Under the pieces are notes generated by a model, which saw only the letters and a list, made by a program, of their open reading frames with translations, did no database searches and was not told where the DNA came from. A DNA stretch of 64,000 bases from Nostoc sp. CHAB 5824 (lineage in GTDB: Bacteria; Cyanobacteriota; Cyanobacteriia; Cyanobacteriales; Nostocaceae), in assembly GCF_020829665.1 (NCBI RefSeq), contig NZ_JAIVFT010000013.1, positions 142,922-206,921 of the forward strand. Direction: 5' to 3'. The position numbers and the translations under genes are program-made. Shown here piece by piece: positions 43,665-53,405 of the stretch (position 1 is the stretch's first letter; each line of letters starts with the position of its first letter).

Positions 43665-43969
43665 GTCTTTTTGTCAGACCTAATTTAGACACTATTAATC
43701 TTGAATTCATGACGCGATCGCTGCACTTCATCCTTTTTGTTCATAGATGCACAAAGTTCAAATAGGTTTAGAAGTTGAAGCTACTGTACGCTAGCAGATT
43801 TTGTTGCAGACTGAGATGGATTAGCCGAGTTTTAGATTTTGATTGTCTACTAAATCTGAAATTTCTCTGACATATAGCAGCAATTAAAAAAGCGAAATTA
43901 CCAAATATAAATTGGAATTTCTGATTTTTAATTTTTTCCCAAATTAAGAAATTGAAAGTTCAATCAATT

Positions 43970-44167
43970 ATGGCGACTCGTAACAGAGATATAAAACTGC
44001 TCAATTTTTTGCACAATGAACTTGAACTTTCAAATGCTGATATTGCTGTAGCTCTGCGACACCGGGAATTAGAAAATGGGCCACTACCGATGCTTCTGTG
44101 GCAGTATGGTTTAGTTGATTTGGAGCAGCTAGGAAAGATTTTTGACTGGCTAGCAGAACAAAGTTAG
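43970..44167 (+). CDS. DUF2949-type small protein
   Basis: 65 residues from the ATG at 43970 (the frame is open from a TTG at 43952). Helical: IKLLNFLHNELELSNADIAVALRH, LPMLLWQYGLVDLEQLGKIFDWL. Cyanobacterial small protein of unknown role, between cysE and nifV. Confidence 0.75.
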   Translation: MATRNRDIKLLNFLHNELELSNADIAVALRHRELENGPLPMLLWQYGLVDLEQLGKIFDWLAEQS

Positions 44168-44248
44168 CTAATTTGTACCCATTAGCTTTGAGTACCATTA
44201 CCTGCCGAAATTACACACCAATGCTCTAGAAAATCTGAGGTTACTAAG

Positions 44249-44365
44249 ATGATTACATCCTTAATTGCTGGATTCTGTGTTTTACTTTGTTCCGGATTTG
44301 CTAATAGCTATATTAGTTCATTGCTAATCGAAGAAATCTCAACTGACATCGGTAAAAACGATTAG
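44249..44365 (+). CDS. possible 38-aa membrane microprotein
   Basis: ATG at 44249 preceded by GAGG at 44237-44240 (8-nt spacing). The product MITSLIAGFCVLLCSGFANS continues with a short acidic tail: one membrane helix. It is short enough to be chance; its place in the nif locus is the only reason to list it. Confidence 0.3.
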   Translation: MITSLIAGFCVLLCSGFANSYISSLLIEEISTDIGKND

Positions 44366-44538
44366 TAAATTATACATGGTTTTAGTTCCCTGTCATACAG
44401 ATGTGATGCTAATAATGAGGCAATAATTAAGGATCATGTATCCTACATTATGAATTGTGATATTTTTAGCATTTGCCATCGCTGGGGATTGTAGAGAGAA
44501 AGGATATTAAGAATACTTCCAAGAGAGGGATATTTGCA

Positions 44539-45672
44539 ATGAATCAAATCATCATTAATGACACTACATTACGTGATGGCGAACAAGCAGCGGGTGTTGC
44601 TTTTAACCTAGAAGAAAAAGTTGCGATCGCTAAATTTCTTGATGCCATTGGTATTCCCGAATTAGAAGTCGGTATACCGGCAATGGGTGACGAAGAAACG
44701 CGGGCGATCGCCGCAATTTCTGACTTGGGTTTACAAGCAAAACTCCTGGGCTGGAACCGCGCTGTTATCTCAGATATTAAGGCTTCTATCGCCTGTGGTA
44801 TGAACCGGGTGCATATTGCCATTCCTGTCTCTGGTATCCAAATCGCCACCAAATTCCACGGTCAATGGCGAGTAAGTTTGCAAAAACTCAAAGACTGTAT
44901 CAGCTTCGCCGTCGATCAAGGTCTTTGGGTAGCAGTCGGCGGAGAAGATTCTTCCAGAGCTGATGAAAATTTCCTCTTAGATGTAGCACTTTATGCCCAA
45001 GAATGGGGTGCATCTCGGTTTCGCTTCTGTGACACCGTAGGAGTTCTCGACCCTTTCACTACCTACAACAAGGTCAAACGGCTGGTTTCAGCTTTGATGA
45101 TTCCCCTAGAAATCCATACCCATAATGATTTTGGTCTGGCAACTGCCAACGCCCTTGCGGGTATCAAAGCCGGAGCTTTATCAGTGAATACCACAGTCAA
45201 CGGATTGGGTGAAAGAGCGGGAAATGCAGCTTTAGAAGAAGTTGTCATGGCTATCAAACGCATCTATGGCGTTGATTTGGGCATCAACACTCCCAGTTTG
45301 TTGGAATTGTCTCAACTAGTTGCAGCCGCATCAGGTGCTAGTGTACCACCTTGGAAAGCGATCGTTGGCGAAAATACCTTTGCTCACGAATCTGGTATCC
45401 ATGCTCACGGAGTACTACAAAACCCCATCACCTACGAACCATTTGCTCCTGAAGAAGTGGGTTGGGAACGGCGCTTAGTAGTAGGTAAACATTCTGGACG
45501 GCATTTGGTTGCAAACTTGCTAGAGCAGCATGGAATTTTCTTGAACTCCCAAGAAACCCAGTCTGTTTTGGACGCAGTGCGCCACCAATCGGTACAGAAA
45601 AAACGCAGCCTGACGACAGAAGAACTATTGAATTTGGTCAGAGAACAGAGGTACTCTCATGCAACGCGATGA
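44539..45672 (+). CDS. nifV: NifV homocitrate synthase
   Basis: 377 residues from the ATG at 44539, with GAGGGA 10 nt upstream; a frame extension to 44473 is unlikely to be translated. Motifs: INDTTLRDGEQAAGV, HTHNDFGLATAN (metal His), GLGERAGNAALEEV and HESGIHAHGVL. It joins acetyl-CoA and 2-oxoglutarate to make homocitrate, the organic ligand of FeMo-co. The end overlaps nifZ by 14 nt. Confidence 0.97.
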   Translation: MNQIIINDTTLRDGEQAAGVAFNLEEKVAIAKFLDAIGIPELEVGIPAMGDEETRAIAAISDLGLQAKLLGWNRAVISDIKASIACGMNRVHIAIPVSGIQIATKFHGQWRVSLQKLKDCISFAVDQGLWVAVGGEDSSRADENFLLDVALYAQEWGASRFRFCDTVGVLDPFTTYNKVKRLVSALMIPLEIHTHNDFGLATANALAGIKAGALSVNTTVNGLGERAGNAALEEVVMAIKRIYGVDLGINTPSLLELSQLVAAASGASVPPWKAIVGENTFAHESGIHAHGVLQNPITYEPFAPEEVGWERRLVVGKHSGRHLVANLLEQHGIFLNSQETQSVLDAVRHQSVQKKRSLTTEELLNLVREQRYSHATR

Positions 45673-45946
45673 ATTAGAACTAAACTTGCCGCCTGCTTTT
45701 GAAATTGGTGAAAAAGTCAGAGTTCGTAAACTGCTCAAAAACGATGGTACTTTTCCTGGTAAAGAAGTCGGGCAAGTTTTAGTGAACAAAGGAGATATCG
45801 GCTACATAGCAAGTATAGGCACATATTTGCAGACTTCCTATATTTATGCTGTGCATTTCTTGGAAACAGGATTCGTCGTCGGCTGTAAGAAAAAAGAACT
45901 AGAATCTGTTGAGGAATCTCATGAAAGTAATGCTACGCATGAATGA
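45659..45946 (+). CDS. nifZ: NifZ
   Basis: 95 residues. NifZ block: FEIGEKVRVRKLLKNDGTFPGKEVGQVLVNKGDIGYIASIG and VHFLETGFVVGCKKKEL. NifZ helps mature the P-cluster of the MoFe protein. Overlaps nifV and nifT, so the three are coupled. Confidence 0.95.
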   Translation: MQRDELELNLPPAFEIGEKVRVRKLLKNDGTFPGKEVGQVLVNKGDIGYIASIGTYLQTSYIYAVHFLETGFVVGCKKKELESVEESHESNATHE

Positions 45947-46124
45947 CGCCGGCACTTTAGTAGTCTACGTTGCGAAGAAAGACCTTGAAGAAGAAGTAGT
46001 CAAACAAACTGAAGGAAATGATGGCAAGATTCTTACCCTAGCTAATGGTTGGGAATTGGAATTTCGTGATTTGCCAGACACAGCAAATTTACCCCAAACT
46101 GTAGAAGCTAAACGCCTCGCTTAG
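45921..46124 (+). CDS. nifT: NifT
   Basis: 67 residues from the ATG at 45921, GAGGA 5-9 nt upstream. MKVMLRMNDAGTLVVYVAKKDLEEEV, LANGWELEF match NifT/FixU, a small protein of the MoFe pathway with unclear role. Overlaps the end of nifZ by 26 nt. Confidence 0.93.
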   Translation: MKVMLRMNDAGTLVVYVAKKDLEEEVVKQTEGNDGKILTLANGWELEFRDLPDTANLPQTVEAKRLA

Positions 46125-46402
46125 CAAGAATAGGGAGTACGTTTCTCAGATATTGCACCAGTTCCCACAACCGCCTCAGAATGAATTTTGAAGTTAATAG
46201 CTAAAGTCTTCTCAAGAAGACTAAGTAAGGTTTTTAGTCTACTTTAGTGGAGTTAAGCTATTAGCCAATAATTTTATTTGTTGGCGGGAGATGGAGCAGG
46301 TGCAAGATTTAATAAGTAGGAATTTATGAGTTATAGATTATGAGTTTTAACTACTAACTTATAAGTCTTAATTAATGACTAACCACTAACTTTTTATCAA
46401 TT

Positions 46403-46945
46403 ATGGGCAACAAGTATTTGACGTTATCAGAATTGAACCTTGAGGGACAGTTACTAGGTTTTGTTGGTGGTGAACCAGGAAAATATAAATACTTGCAATT
46501 GGCAGTTCCATCTGGAGATGTGGAAATTAAGTTGCCTAAAGAGTTACGCCGTTTACTAAGTTCATCCTTAGTTCCTGGACAGAAAGTTCGCGTTTGTGGT
46601 CATAGTGAGGTAGATTCGCGCACAAGTAAAATAAAAATTAAAGCCTATCGGGTGATACCAATTGATGCATGTCCAAAGCAAGATTTACTACCTCAAATCA
46701 AAGCGAGGATTATGGTATGTCAGAAGGGCGGTTGCCTAAAGCGTGGTGGTAAAGGGTTATTATCAGAATTAGAAAAAACTTTGTGCGATCGCGGTTTGTT
46801 AGACAAAGTTACCATTGAACATACTAGTTGCCAAAAATGCTGTAGCAGCGCTCCCAACTGTGTTTTACACCTTGGTAAAAAGAAATACAAGAATATTCAT
46901 CCTGAAGCGATCGCAACTTTGCTAGAAAGTCACTTAACAGAGTAA
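46403..46945 (+). CDS. thioredoxin-like [2Fe-2S] ferredoxin-domain protein
   Basis: 180 residues. The C-terminal half has the cysteine set VCQKGGCLKRGG ... TSCQKCCSSAPNC of thioredoxin-fold [2Fe-2S] proteins; the N-terminal half (GQLLGFVGGEPGKYKYLQLAV, ELRRLL) looks like an OB-type domain. Electron carrier is likely; partner unknown. A terminator follows at 46986. Confidence 0.8.
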   Translation: MGNKYLTLSELNLEGQLLGFVGGEPGKYKYLQLAVPSGDVEIKLPKELRRLLSSSLVPGQKVRVCGHSEVDSRTSKIKIKAYRVIPIDACPKQDLLPQIKARIMVCQKGGCLKRGGKGLLSELEKTLCDRGLLDKVTIEHTSCQKCCSSAPNCVLHLGKKKYKNIHPEAIATLLESHLTE

Positions 46946-46985
46946 TAATCTTCTCTAGCTATTCTTAAAATAATACAAAAGTTTT

Positions 46986-47012
46986 TAGGGGTAAAATTTT
47001 TACCCCTATTTG
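46986..47012 (+). terminator. Rho-independent terminator
   Basis: TAGGGGTAAAA pairs with TTTTTACCCCTA, followed by TTTGTTGT. It lies 40 nt after the stop of the [2Fe-2S] protein gene. Confidence 0.7.
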
Positions 47013-47198
47013 TTGTAAGTATCATCTATATAGCACCCTTGTCAAACTGCGATCGGCTAAGTTATAACTGCTGCAACGTTAGTAATATCGAATACAAACA
47101 GAACTTATAAAAATTTCCAGTAGTCTTGTTCCATCAGGACTACAAGCTTAATTATTGTGTGTAACTTTTTTGGAATTACCTTAAATACTTAAAAATAA

Positions 47199-47538
47199 AT
47201 GTCTTTGTTCACGAATTTACTCAATCTGCATTCTGGAAACAAACCGCGTGAAGATTTTTTTACTGAGATTGTTGCTTATTTTTTATCCTTGAATAAGGAT
47301 ATTTTAATTGATTGGCTAAAACATCACTCAATTATTAGTGATGATAATTATTCCAGCATCAAGATTTCAACCCAACAAGAACATCAAGCACTGGCAAACC
47401 ATACTGATAAAGGAATTAAAAACGGCTCAAGAACAATATTTTGATTTTCCTTGGAAGGGTGTAAGTATAGAAGCAACTACAGAAGCTGATAAAGAAGAAT
47501 ATCCATATATCTTATCATCTTCTATCGGTGAAGTTTAA
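47199..47538 (+). pseudogene. remnant of a PD-(D/E)XK-type nuclease gene
   Basis: The first frame (47199-47444) reads FTNLLNLHSGNKPREDFFTE and IVAYFLSLNKDILIDWL, a start typical of a larger restriction-like nuclease, and stops after 81 residues. A shifted frame then encodes FPWKGVSIEATTEADKEEYP and a natural-looking end at 47538. The middle of the gene is missing, so it is a deletion derivative. Confidence 0.6.
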
Positions 47539-47589
47539 TCAGCTACAGCTATATTAAGATAAAAATAACTCTGCATTCTCGTAGTTGTT

Positions 47590-48153
47590 ATGAGCCTTAC
47601 CACTGCTAAACGCTTTACTATAGCTGAATATCACCGTCTAGCTGAACTCAGCTTCTTTGAGGAGAATGACCGAGTTGAGCTAATTAAGGGTGAAATAATC
47701 CAGATGGCAGCAAAAGGTACACCGCACTCTGTTTGCAGCACCCGCTTATATCGGGAGTTGTTCAAGCTGGTTGTAGAAGAGGCGATTCTTCGAGGACAAG
47801 AACCAATTATTATACCTGATGACAGCGAACCAGAACCCGATCTAGTCATTGTGCGAAATCGTCCTGATGACTATTTAGAAGCTCATCCTAGCCCATCTGA
47901 TGTATTGTTGGTAATTGAAATTTCTAATTCCACTTTGAAATATGACCAAGATGTAAAATTATCTGTTTATGCAGAAGCTGGTATTTCCGACTATTGGATA
48001 TTTAATTTAGTAAATAACTACCTCGAACCTTATAAAGATTTACAAGGTAAATATGGTTATCGCCGCAAGTTAATTTTTCTGCAAAATGAATCAGTTAGTC
48101 TGCCATATTTTCCTGATTTAGTTCTAGATTTATCTAAAGTATTTCCAGGATGA
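47590..48153 (+). CDS. Uma2-family (DUF820) nuclease-like protein
   Basis: 187 residues: FTIAEYHRLAELSFFEENDR, VELIKGEIIQMAAKGTPHS, EPEPDLVIVRNR, VLLVIEISNSTLKYDQDVKL, YWIFNLVN. PD-(D/E)XK-like fold with Asp...Glu and downstream Lys. Target unknown. Stands alone. Confidence 0.9.
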   Translation: MSLTTAKRFTIAEYHRLAELSFFEENDRVELIKGEIIQMAAKGTPHSVCSTRLYRELFKLVVEEAILRGQEPIIIPDDSEPEPDLVIVRNRPDDYLEAHPSPSDVLLVIEISNSTLKYDQDVKLSVYAEAGISDYWIFNLVNNYLEPYKDLQGKYGYRRKLIFLQNESVSLPYFPDLVLDLSKVFPG

Positions 48154-48191
48154 TGTACCAAGGTCTATTAAGGTAAATTATCTTTGAGAGG

Positions 48192-48536
48192 CTAAACCAA
48201 GGCCCAGTAAAATTTCCAGAAAGAAGAGTGAGAAATTCTCAGAACATTTTGTAAAAATATTTTTTCACTAACCGATAATATAATCTTTACTTTTGCATTA
48301 GTTCCCTGAGCAAACTCTATATTTGTCGTTTCTTCGACTTCAGGGAGTAAATGTGCAACACCAAATAGTTTTCCCAAAGGAGATGTTTTTAGAAAAGCTT
48401 GCCGTTGGGCGTGAGTCATCATCTCACTTGATCCTACTCTTATTTCATCACTACTCATATAGCTTTGCTTCTCCCCATTGACTTTCGTGTAGCTGACAGA
48501 ATTCTGCTGCTGCTGTTCCTGAAAATCTGAAGCCAT
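48192..48536 (-). CDS. hypothetical protein, 114 aa
   Basis: 114 residues from the ATG at 48536. Gln/Ser-rich N-terminus (MASDFQEQQQQNSVSYTKVN) and a hydrophobic C-terminal end. A proposed lysis of known motifs was not possible; function unknown. Its start lies 85 nt inside the 3' end of the acetyltransferase-like gene upstream, so the two are coupled. Confidence 0.55.
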   Translation of the reverse strand: MASDFQEQQQQNSVSYTKVNGEKQSYMSSDEIRVGSSEMMTHAQRQAFLKTSPLGKLFGVAHLLPEVEETTNIEFAQGTNAKVKIILSVSEKIFLQNVLRISHSSFWKFYWALV

Positions 48537-49017
48537 ATAAATATTCTCCAGGAGTGCTGCGTGCGAGACCAAGATATTCCATCTGCACTTTATCTCTATA
48601 GTATGACACAGCTGTATCTAGAGCTTGCAGAATAACTAGCGGCTCGTCTGCTTGTGTTTGACAAAATTCTAGACCCACCTTAGTTGCATACCAAATTAAC
48701 CATTTGCCGATTGGTTCAATTAACCGTTCAGCTACATCTCCTCGACTTGTAGGATTAGCTTCTATATGTTCTATTTCTAGAAAACGGGGATATCCAGGAT
48801 GGGGATAAAGACCATATTGCACTAATCCCCAAACTTTGCCCTCATAAACGAGTTTGACTATGTTTTGGCACTCAAAACTAGTATTGTTCCAGAAGTTTAA
48901 CCAGTTACAGAACCAATCGTTGGGCATATCGTTTTCTCTAGCTGGGGAAAGAAAAGCTATTTCCTCAACTGTCGATTGAATTCGGACTTTTACCTGATAG
49001 GAACCAATGGTAGCCAA
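48451..49017 (-). CDS. GNAT-like acetyltransferase (tentative)
   Basis: 188 residues. IVKLVYEGKVWGLVQYGLYP, FLEIEHIEANPTSRGDVAERLIEPIGKWLIWYATKVG and LDTAVSYYRDKVQMEYLG follow the strand-helix order of GNAT proteins, with an acetyl-CoA-loop-like SRGDVAERL. Substrate unknown. Coupled with the 114-aa gene downstream, the pair could be a toxin-antitoxin-like unit, but that is speculation. Confidence 0.6.
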   Translation of the reverse strand: MATIGSYQVKVRIQSTVEEIAFLSPARENDMPNDWFCNWLNFWNNTSFECQNIVKLVYEGKVWGLVQYGLYPHPGYPRFLEIEHIEANPTSRGDVAERLIEPIGKWLIWYATKVGLEFCQTQADEPLVILQALDTAVSYYRDKVQMEYLGLARSTPGEYLYGFRFSGTAAAEFCQLHESQWGEAKLYE

Positions 49018-49116
49018 TTAAGTTTTACAACCTTTTAGTGAGAATTTTGCATATCCAAAGATTCTAAAGCAACTACCAAATAATATAAGATAATGAGCAT
49101 ATAAGTTCGATATTTT

Positions 49117-50499
49117 TCAAATCAAACTTTCCAATGCGTGTTGTAAATAATTTGTCACATCAGCAACAGCTTGTCTAGCACCCAAACGATTTTCCTTATA
49201 CACCGAGTAATGCTCAGAAATAGATATCGGTTCACCCACAGTAATTTTTACCTTTTGCTTACCCAATTGTGGACGCTGTAAACCTTTATCGCCTTTGATT
49301 TTAGCAATCATTTGCCATAAAATTAAAGTCGTCTCAGCAAACCTTTCTACCGTGGGATTTTCACGAATATAATTACCAGAAACAGCTACAAAACTTTCTA
49401 CTAACCGCATGTGCCACATCCGCGCATTCGCTTCTTCAGCAACGCGATCGCCTAAAGCTTTCTCTACAGCAGATATTCCTTTTACATCCTTAAAATCTTC
49501 TCTAAATATATAATTCCACCCAGCTTGTTCTACCCGCCGACATCGGTCGCTCAAAGTACCTTTTGAGTGCAAATCAAAATACTGTTCTGATATTAGTAGC
49601 GCGGCATTCAATAAAGCTTGCAAACGAACTGCTAATGCTTCATTTCTATCTTCAATTTCTCCTACTACTGTTTTGATATCTGGCAGCTTTAGATGATAAA
49701 AGCGCGTGTAAAATTTTTCCATTAACGAAAGTAAATGTTCTGCCAAAGTCAACAACCGGGGATAAAGCGACTCTATAGAAGCGTTTTTTGCTTCATTCAC
49801 AGGTAAACCACTAGCCGCTTCCAATTCACTTAAAAGATTAGCGATCGCATCCCAAGGAGCATCAACGTAACTATATTTAATCCCAACTGGTACAATTAGA
49901 ACCTGTTGGTCGCGTCCAGCTTTGTGCAAATCTTCAGCACACCAAAAGCCTAATTGGGCAATACCAGGTTCTAAGGGGCTAATATTCTCTGATAAACCAT
50001 TGGTTGCACCCTCTGGCGCAGCCGCCATCGGAAATTTCCCATTGGCGAACAAGTCACGCGCTGAACGTAACCCCGTCCAGTCAGCTTTACCTCGCTGAAT
50101 CGGAGTCCCCCCTAAACGAGAAGCAATCCAGCCGACGTAGGAACCTGCCCATAGAGGAATGCCGCGATCGTAGATAAAATGAGCGTGAATGGGATGTTGT
50201 AGTATTGTATCTTGCGATCGCGCTACCTTGGGCACGAGTTGAGAGAGCAAGTAAGCCAAACAAAACGGATCGTCTGTTTTAGGATGGCGAAATGCCAGCA
50301 TAAAACGGATCTTACCCTCCTGAAACTGGCGATAGAGATCCACCAGAACCTCTACGTTGTCTGCTTCAATTTGGGTAATAGCTGTTTGCCAGTTTATCCA
50401 ACTGGGTAGCAACAGATGGACAACTCGTAGAAATAAGGGGTTAAACGCTGGAGGAATAAATTCTAAAGGTGCCTGTGCTTGATAAATTACATCTGCCAA
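49117..50499 (-). CDS. glycerol-acyltransferase (PlsC-domain) protein
   Basis: 460 residues. The PlsC box FRHPKTDDPF (H-x4-D) and AAAPEGATNGLS (EGxxxx) are present, about 70 and 160 residues in. It should acylate a lysophosphatidate-like lipid at the membrane. Starts at a TTG (50499) with AGGAG 9 nt upstream. The extra ~250 C-terminal residues are helical. Standing upstream of, and divergent from, proS. Confidence 0.85.
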   Translation of the reverse strand: MADVIYQAQAPLEFIPPAFNPLFLRVVHLLLPSWINWQTAITQIEADNVEVLVDLYRQFQEGKIRFMLAFRHPKTDDPFCLAYLLSQLVPKVARSQDTILQHPIHAHFIYDRGIPLWAGSYVGWIASRLGGTPIQRGKADWTGLRSARDLFANGKFPMAAAPEGATNGLSENISPLEPGIAQLGFWCAEDLHKAGRDQQVLIVPVGIKYSYVDAPWDAIANLLSELEAASGLPVNEAKNASIESLYPRLLTLAEHLLSLMEKFYTRFYHLKLPDIKTVVGEIEDRNEALAVRLQALLNAALLISEQYFDLHSKGTLSDRCRRVEQAGWNYIFREDFKDVKGISAVEKALGDRVAEEANARMWHMRLVESFVAVSGNYIRENPTVERFAETTLILWQMIAKIKGDKGLQRPQLGKQKVKITVGEPISISEHYSVYKENRLGARQAVADVTNYLQHALESLI

Positions 50500-50649
50500 G
50501 GTACTTTTCTCCTAAAGTTGCGATCAAAAAAGCCGGAAGGCTATAAGTAAAAATGAAAAAGAAATAACGCTGTGTACTTTGTACTTCATCCTTAATACTT
50601 CATACTTTAGTTGACATAGAAATTAGCGATCAAAGAAAGGCTATAAACG

Positions 50650-52464
50650 ATGCGACTGTCACAAATTTTATTCGTTACACTCCGGGATGATCCAGCTGAT
50701 GCTGAGATTCCTAGCCATAAATTATTACTCCGTGCAGGTTACATTCGTCGCATCGGTAGTGGTATCTATGCTTATCTCCCGTTGATGTGGCGGGTATTGC
50801 AAAAAGTTTCCCAGATTGTGCGGGAAGAAATGAACGCTACAGGCGCACAAGAATGTCTCCTACCACAATTACAGCCTGCTGATTTATGGAAGGAATCGGG
50901 ACGCTGGGACACTTACACCAAAGCTGAGGGAATTATGTTTTCCCTAATTGACCGCCGTGAGCAACAATTAGGATTAGGCCCAACTCATGAAGAAGTAATC
51001 ACAGCGATCGCTCGTGATATGATTCGCTCTTATCGCCAGCTACCACTAAATCTCTACCAAATTCAAACCAAATTCCGCGATGAAATTCGTCCCCGCTTTG
51101 GTTTAATGCGCGGACGGGAGTTTATCATGAAGGATGCCTATTCCTTCCATGCCGATGAAGCCAGCCTCAAAGAAACTTACCAGGATATGTATAAAGCCTA
51201 CAGTAATATTCTGCGGCGTTCTGGTTTAGCTTTTCGGGCTGTGGAAGCTGATTCTGGTGCAATTGGTGGTTCTGGTTCTACAGAATTTATGGTTTTGGCA
51301 GAAGCTGGTGAAGATGAAGTTCTCTACACTGAGGATGGTAAATACGCCGCTAACGTAGAAAAGGCTGTTTCTTTACCAATTGATGCCGAAACCTCACGGT
51401 TTACAACCTACGAGAAACGCGACACACCTGGAACAGAAACGATTGAAAAGGTCTGTCAACTTCTCAATTGTTCTCCCACTCAATTGGTGAAAAATGTCCT
51501 TTATCAGACAGTTTATGATAATGGTATAACGGTGTTAGTTCTGATAAGCATTCGAGGCGATCAGGAAGTTAATGAAGTCAAATTGCAAAATGAATTGACC
51601 AAATTAGCTCCTGAGTATGGCGCTAAAACTATTATTAGTTTGAATGTACCAAATGTAGAAGCCCAGCAAGCATGGACAGCTAAATCTCTACCTTTAGGCT
51701 ATATTGCGCCAGACATCGCAGATGAGTATATTAACGCCAATAAACAGATCCATCCCAAGTTTTTGCGCTTAATGGATCAAACAGCCGTTGATTTAAAAAA
51801 CTTTGTTACAGGTGCGAATGAAGCTGGCTATCACGTAGTTGGTGCTAATTGGAGTGAGCAATTTCAGCTACCAAGGCTAATAGTAGATATACGGAAAGCT
51901 AGACCAGGCGATCGCGCCACCCATAACCCAGAACAAACTCTTGAGAGCGCCCGTGGAATTGAAGCAGGTCACATCTTCCAATTAGGCACTAAATATTCCG
52001 AAGCGATGGGAGCAACTTATACCAATGAACAGGGTGAAGAAAAGCCGCTATTGATGGGTTGTTTTGGTGTCGGTGTATCACGATTAGCGCAAGCTGCCGT
52101 AGAGCAATCTTACGATAAAGATGGAATTATTTGGCCAATTGCGATCGCACCCTACCACGCGATTGTCACAATTCCTAACATTAAGGATGCTCAACAAATC
52201 GAAATCGCCCAAAAACTTTACACAGAACTCAATCAAGCAGGAATTGAAACCTTACTAGATGACCGCGATGAACGGGCGGGAGTGAAATTTAAAGATGCTG
52301 ACTTGATTGGCATACCTTATAGAATTGTAACCGGGCGTGCGATCGCTAATGGCAAAGTCGAAGTTGTAGAAAGAGCAACCCGCAACTCTCAAGAAATTGT
52401 CATTGAGGAAGTTACAACTACACTTCATAAGTGGATTACTGCCGCCATTCAAGTAAAAAATTAA
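50650..52464 (+). CDS. proS: prolyl-tRNA synthetase
   Basis: 604 residues, bacterial type: class II core (motif 2 KFRDEIRPRFGLMRGREFIMKDAYSFH region), a YbaK-like editing insertion (about 230-390), motif 3 GVGVSRLAQAAVEQ, and a C-terminal anticodon-binding domain (LYTELNQAGIETLLDDRDERAGVKFKDADLIG). Charges tRNA-Pro in the cytoplasm. Terminator at 52476. Confidence 0.98.
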   Translation: MRLSQILFVTLRDDPADAEIPSHKLLLRAGYIRRIGSGIYAYLPLMWRVLQKVSQIVREEMNATGAQECLLPQLQPADLWKESGRWDTYTKAEGIMFSLIDRREQQLGLGPTHEEVITAIARDMIRSYRQLPLNLYQIQTKFRDEIRPRFGLMRGREFIMKDAYSFHADEASLKETYQDMYKAYSNILRRSGLAFRAVEADSGAIGGSGSTEFMVLAEAGEDEVLYTEDGKYAANVEKAVSLPIDAETSRFTTYEKRDTPGTETIEKVCQLLNCSPTQLVKNVLYQTVYDNGITVLVLISIRGDQEVNEVKLQNELTKLAPEYGAKTIISLNVPNVEAQQAWTAKSLPLGYIAPDIADEYINANKQIHPKFLRLMDQTAVDLKNFVTGANEAGYHVVGANWSEQFQLPRLIVDIRKARPGDRATHNPEQTLESARGIEAGHIFQLGTKYSEAMGATYTNEQGEEKPLLMGCFGVGVSRLAQAAVEQSYDKDGIIWPIAIAPYHAIVTIPNIKDAQQIEIAQKLYTELNQAGIETLLDDRDERAGVKFKDADLIGIPYRIVTGRAIANGKVEVVERATRNSQEIVIEEVTTTLHKWITAAIQVKN

Positions 52465-52475
52465 ACACAAAATTT

Positions 52476-52514
52476 ACGCAGAGGAATCAATACTTACTTT
52501 GCCTTCCTCTGCGT
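52476..52514 (+). terminator. terminator-like hairpin after proS
   Basis: ACGCAGAGGAA and TTCCTCTGCGT form an 11-bp perfect stem with a 17-nt loop. It lies 11 nt after the proS stop. The U-run after it is weak (TGTAAATTT). Confidence 0.6.
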
Positions 52515-52747
52515 TGTAAATTTAATCATCTCCAAAAAGAATGAGATTTACATAATTTGGCAGGTGACGGATTAGAAATAGAAATTCTAAAATTGTATTA
52601 GGGACTTGCAGAATTAAAAATAATCGCCTTTTGAGGCATAAAGTCTTTTCCAGGTTGCCGGAAACTCTCCACTTATAAGTATCGTCCTTAACCAGGCTGC
52701 TCCTCACATAATTACTATATCAGCCCTCAGTCAGGAAGGTTTTGAAC

Positions 52748-53362
52748 ATGAAAGACCAACAAGGATCTAATCGTATTTCTTCAGGCGCAATTGCAGCCGT
52801 GTCAGCAGTGGTTGTAGCGGTGGGTGGCGGTGTGGCTTGGTTTACTACACACTCCAGCAATACTCCCACACCGTCAAACCCCTCTGGGCGTATTGAACAG
52901 GCAGCACAGCCATCAACTAGGCAGCCAGCTAATGAGCAAACCCCTAATGTTTATTGGCTCAGACCAAAAGACAAAAGTGTTGCTTTGGTTCCCCAACCTG
53001 TTAAAGTCGCTTCTATACGAGCTACCCAGCCTTTAGAAGCAGCTTTCCAAAGTTTGTTGGCAGGCCCACCAGCAGAAGGGACAGATTCGACAACTATCCC
53101 TAAAGGAACCAAACTTTTGGGGCTGAAGTCAGAAAATGACGAGGTTCACGTTAATTTATCTGAAGATTTTACCAGGGGTGGAGGTAGCACCTCAATGATG
53201 GGTCGCGTGGGACAAGTTGTTTATACTGCGACAACTTTAAATCCCAAAGCCAAGGTTTACATTGACGTGAACGGCAAACCGTTAGATGTTTTAGGTGGTG
53301 AAGGTGTAGAGTTACAACAACCGCTAACTCGTGAAAGCTTCCAGAAAAATTATCCGCTTTAG
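52748..53362 (+). CDS. GerMN-domain lipoprotein-like protein
   Basis: 204 residues. One N-terminal membrane segment (about 13-35), a Pro/Ser/Thr-rich linker, then a GerMN domain (VYWLRPKDKSVALVPQPVKV, LLAGPPAEG, IPKGTKLLGLKSEND, VHVNLSEDFTRGGGSTSM). Family members in cyanobacteria are envelope proteins of unclear role. ATG 52748 is chosen over TTG 52742 because AGGAAGG lies at the right distance. Confidence 0.85.
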   Translation: MKDQQGSNRISSGAIAAVSAVVVAVGGGVAWFTTHSSNTPTPSNPSGRIEQAAQPSTRQPANEQTPNVYWLRPKDKSVALVPQPVKVASIRATQPLEAAFQSLLAGPPAEGTDSTTIPKGTKLLGLKSENDEVHVNLSEDFTRGGGSTSMMGRVGQVVYTATTLNPKAKVYIDVNGKPLDVLGGEGVELQQPLTRESFQKNYPL

Positions 53363-53405
53363 TCATTAGTCATTAGCAAAGGACAAAGGACAAATGACAA
53401 CTGAC

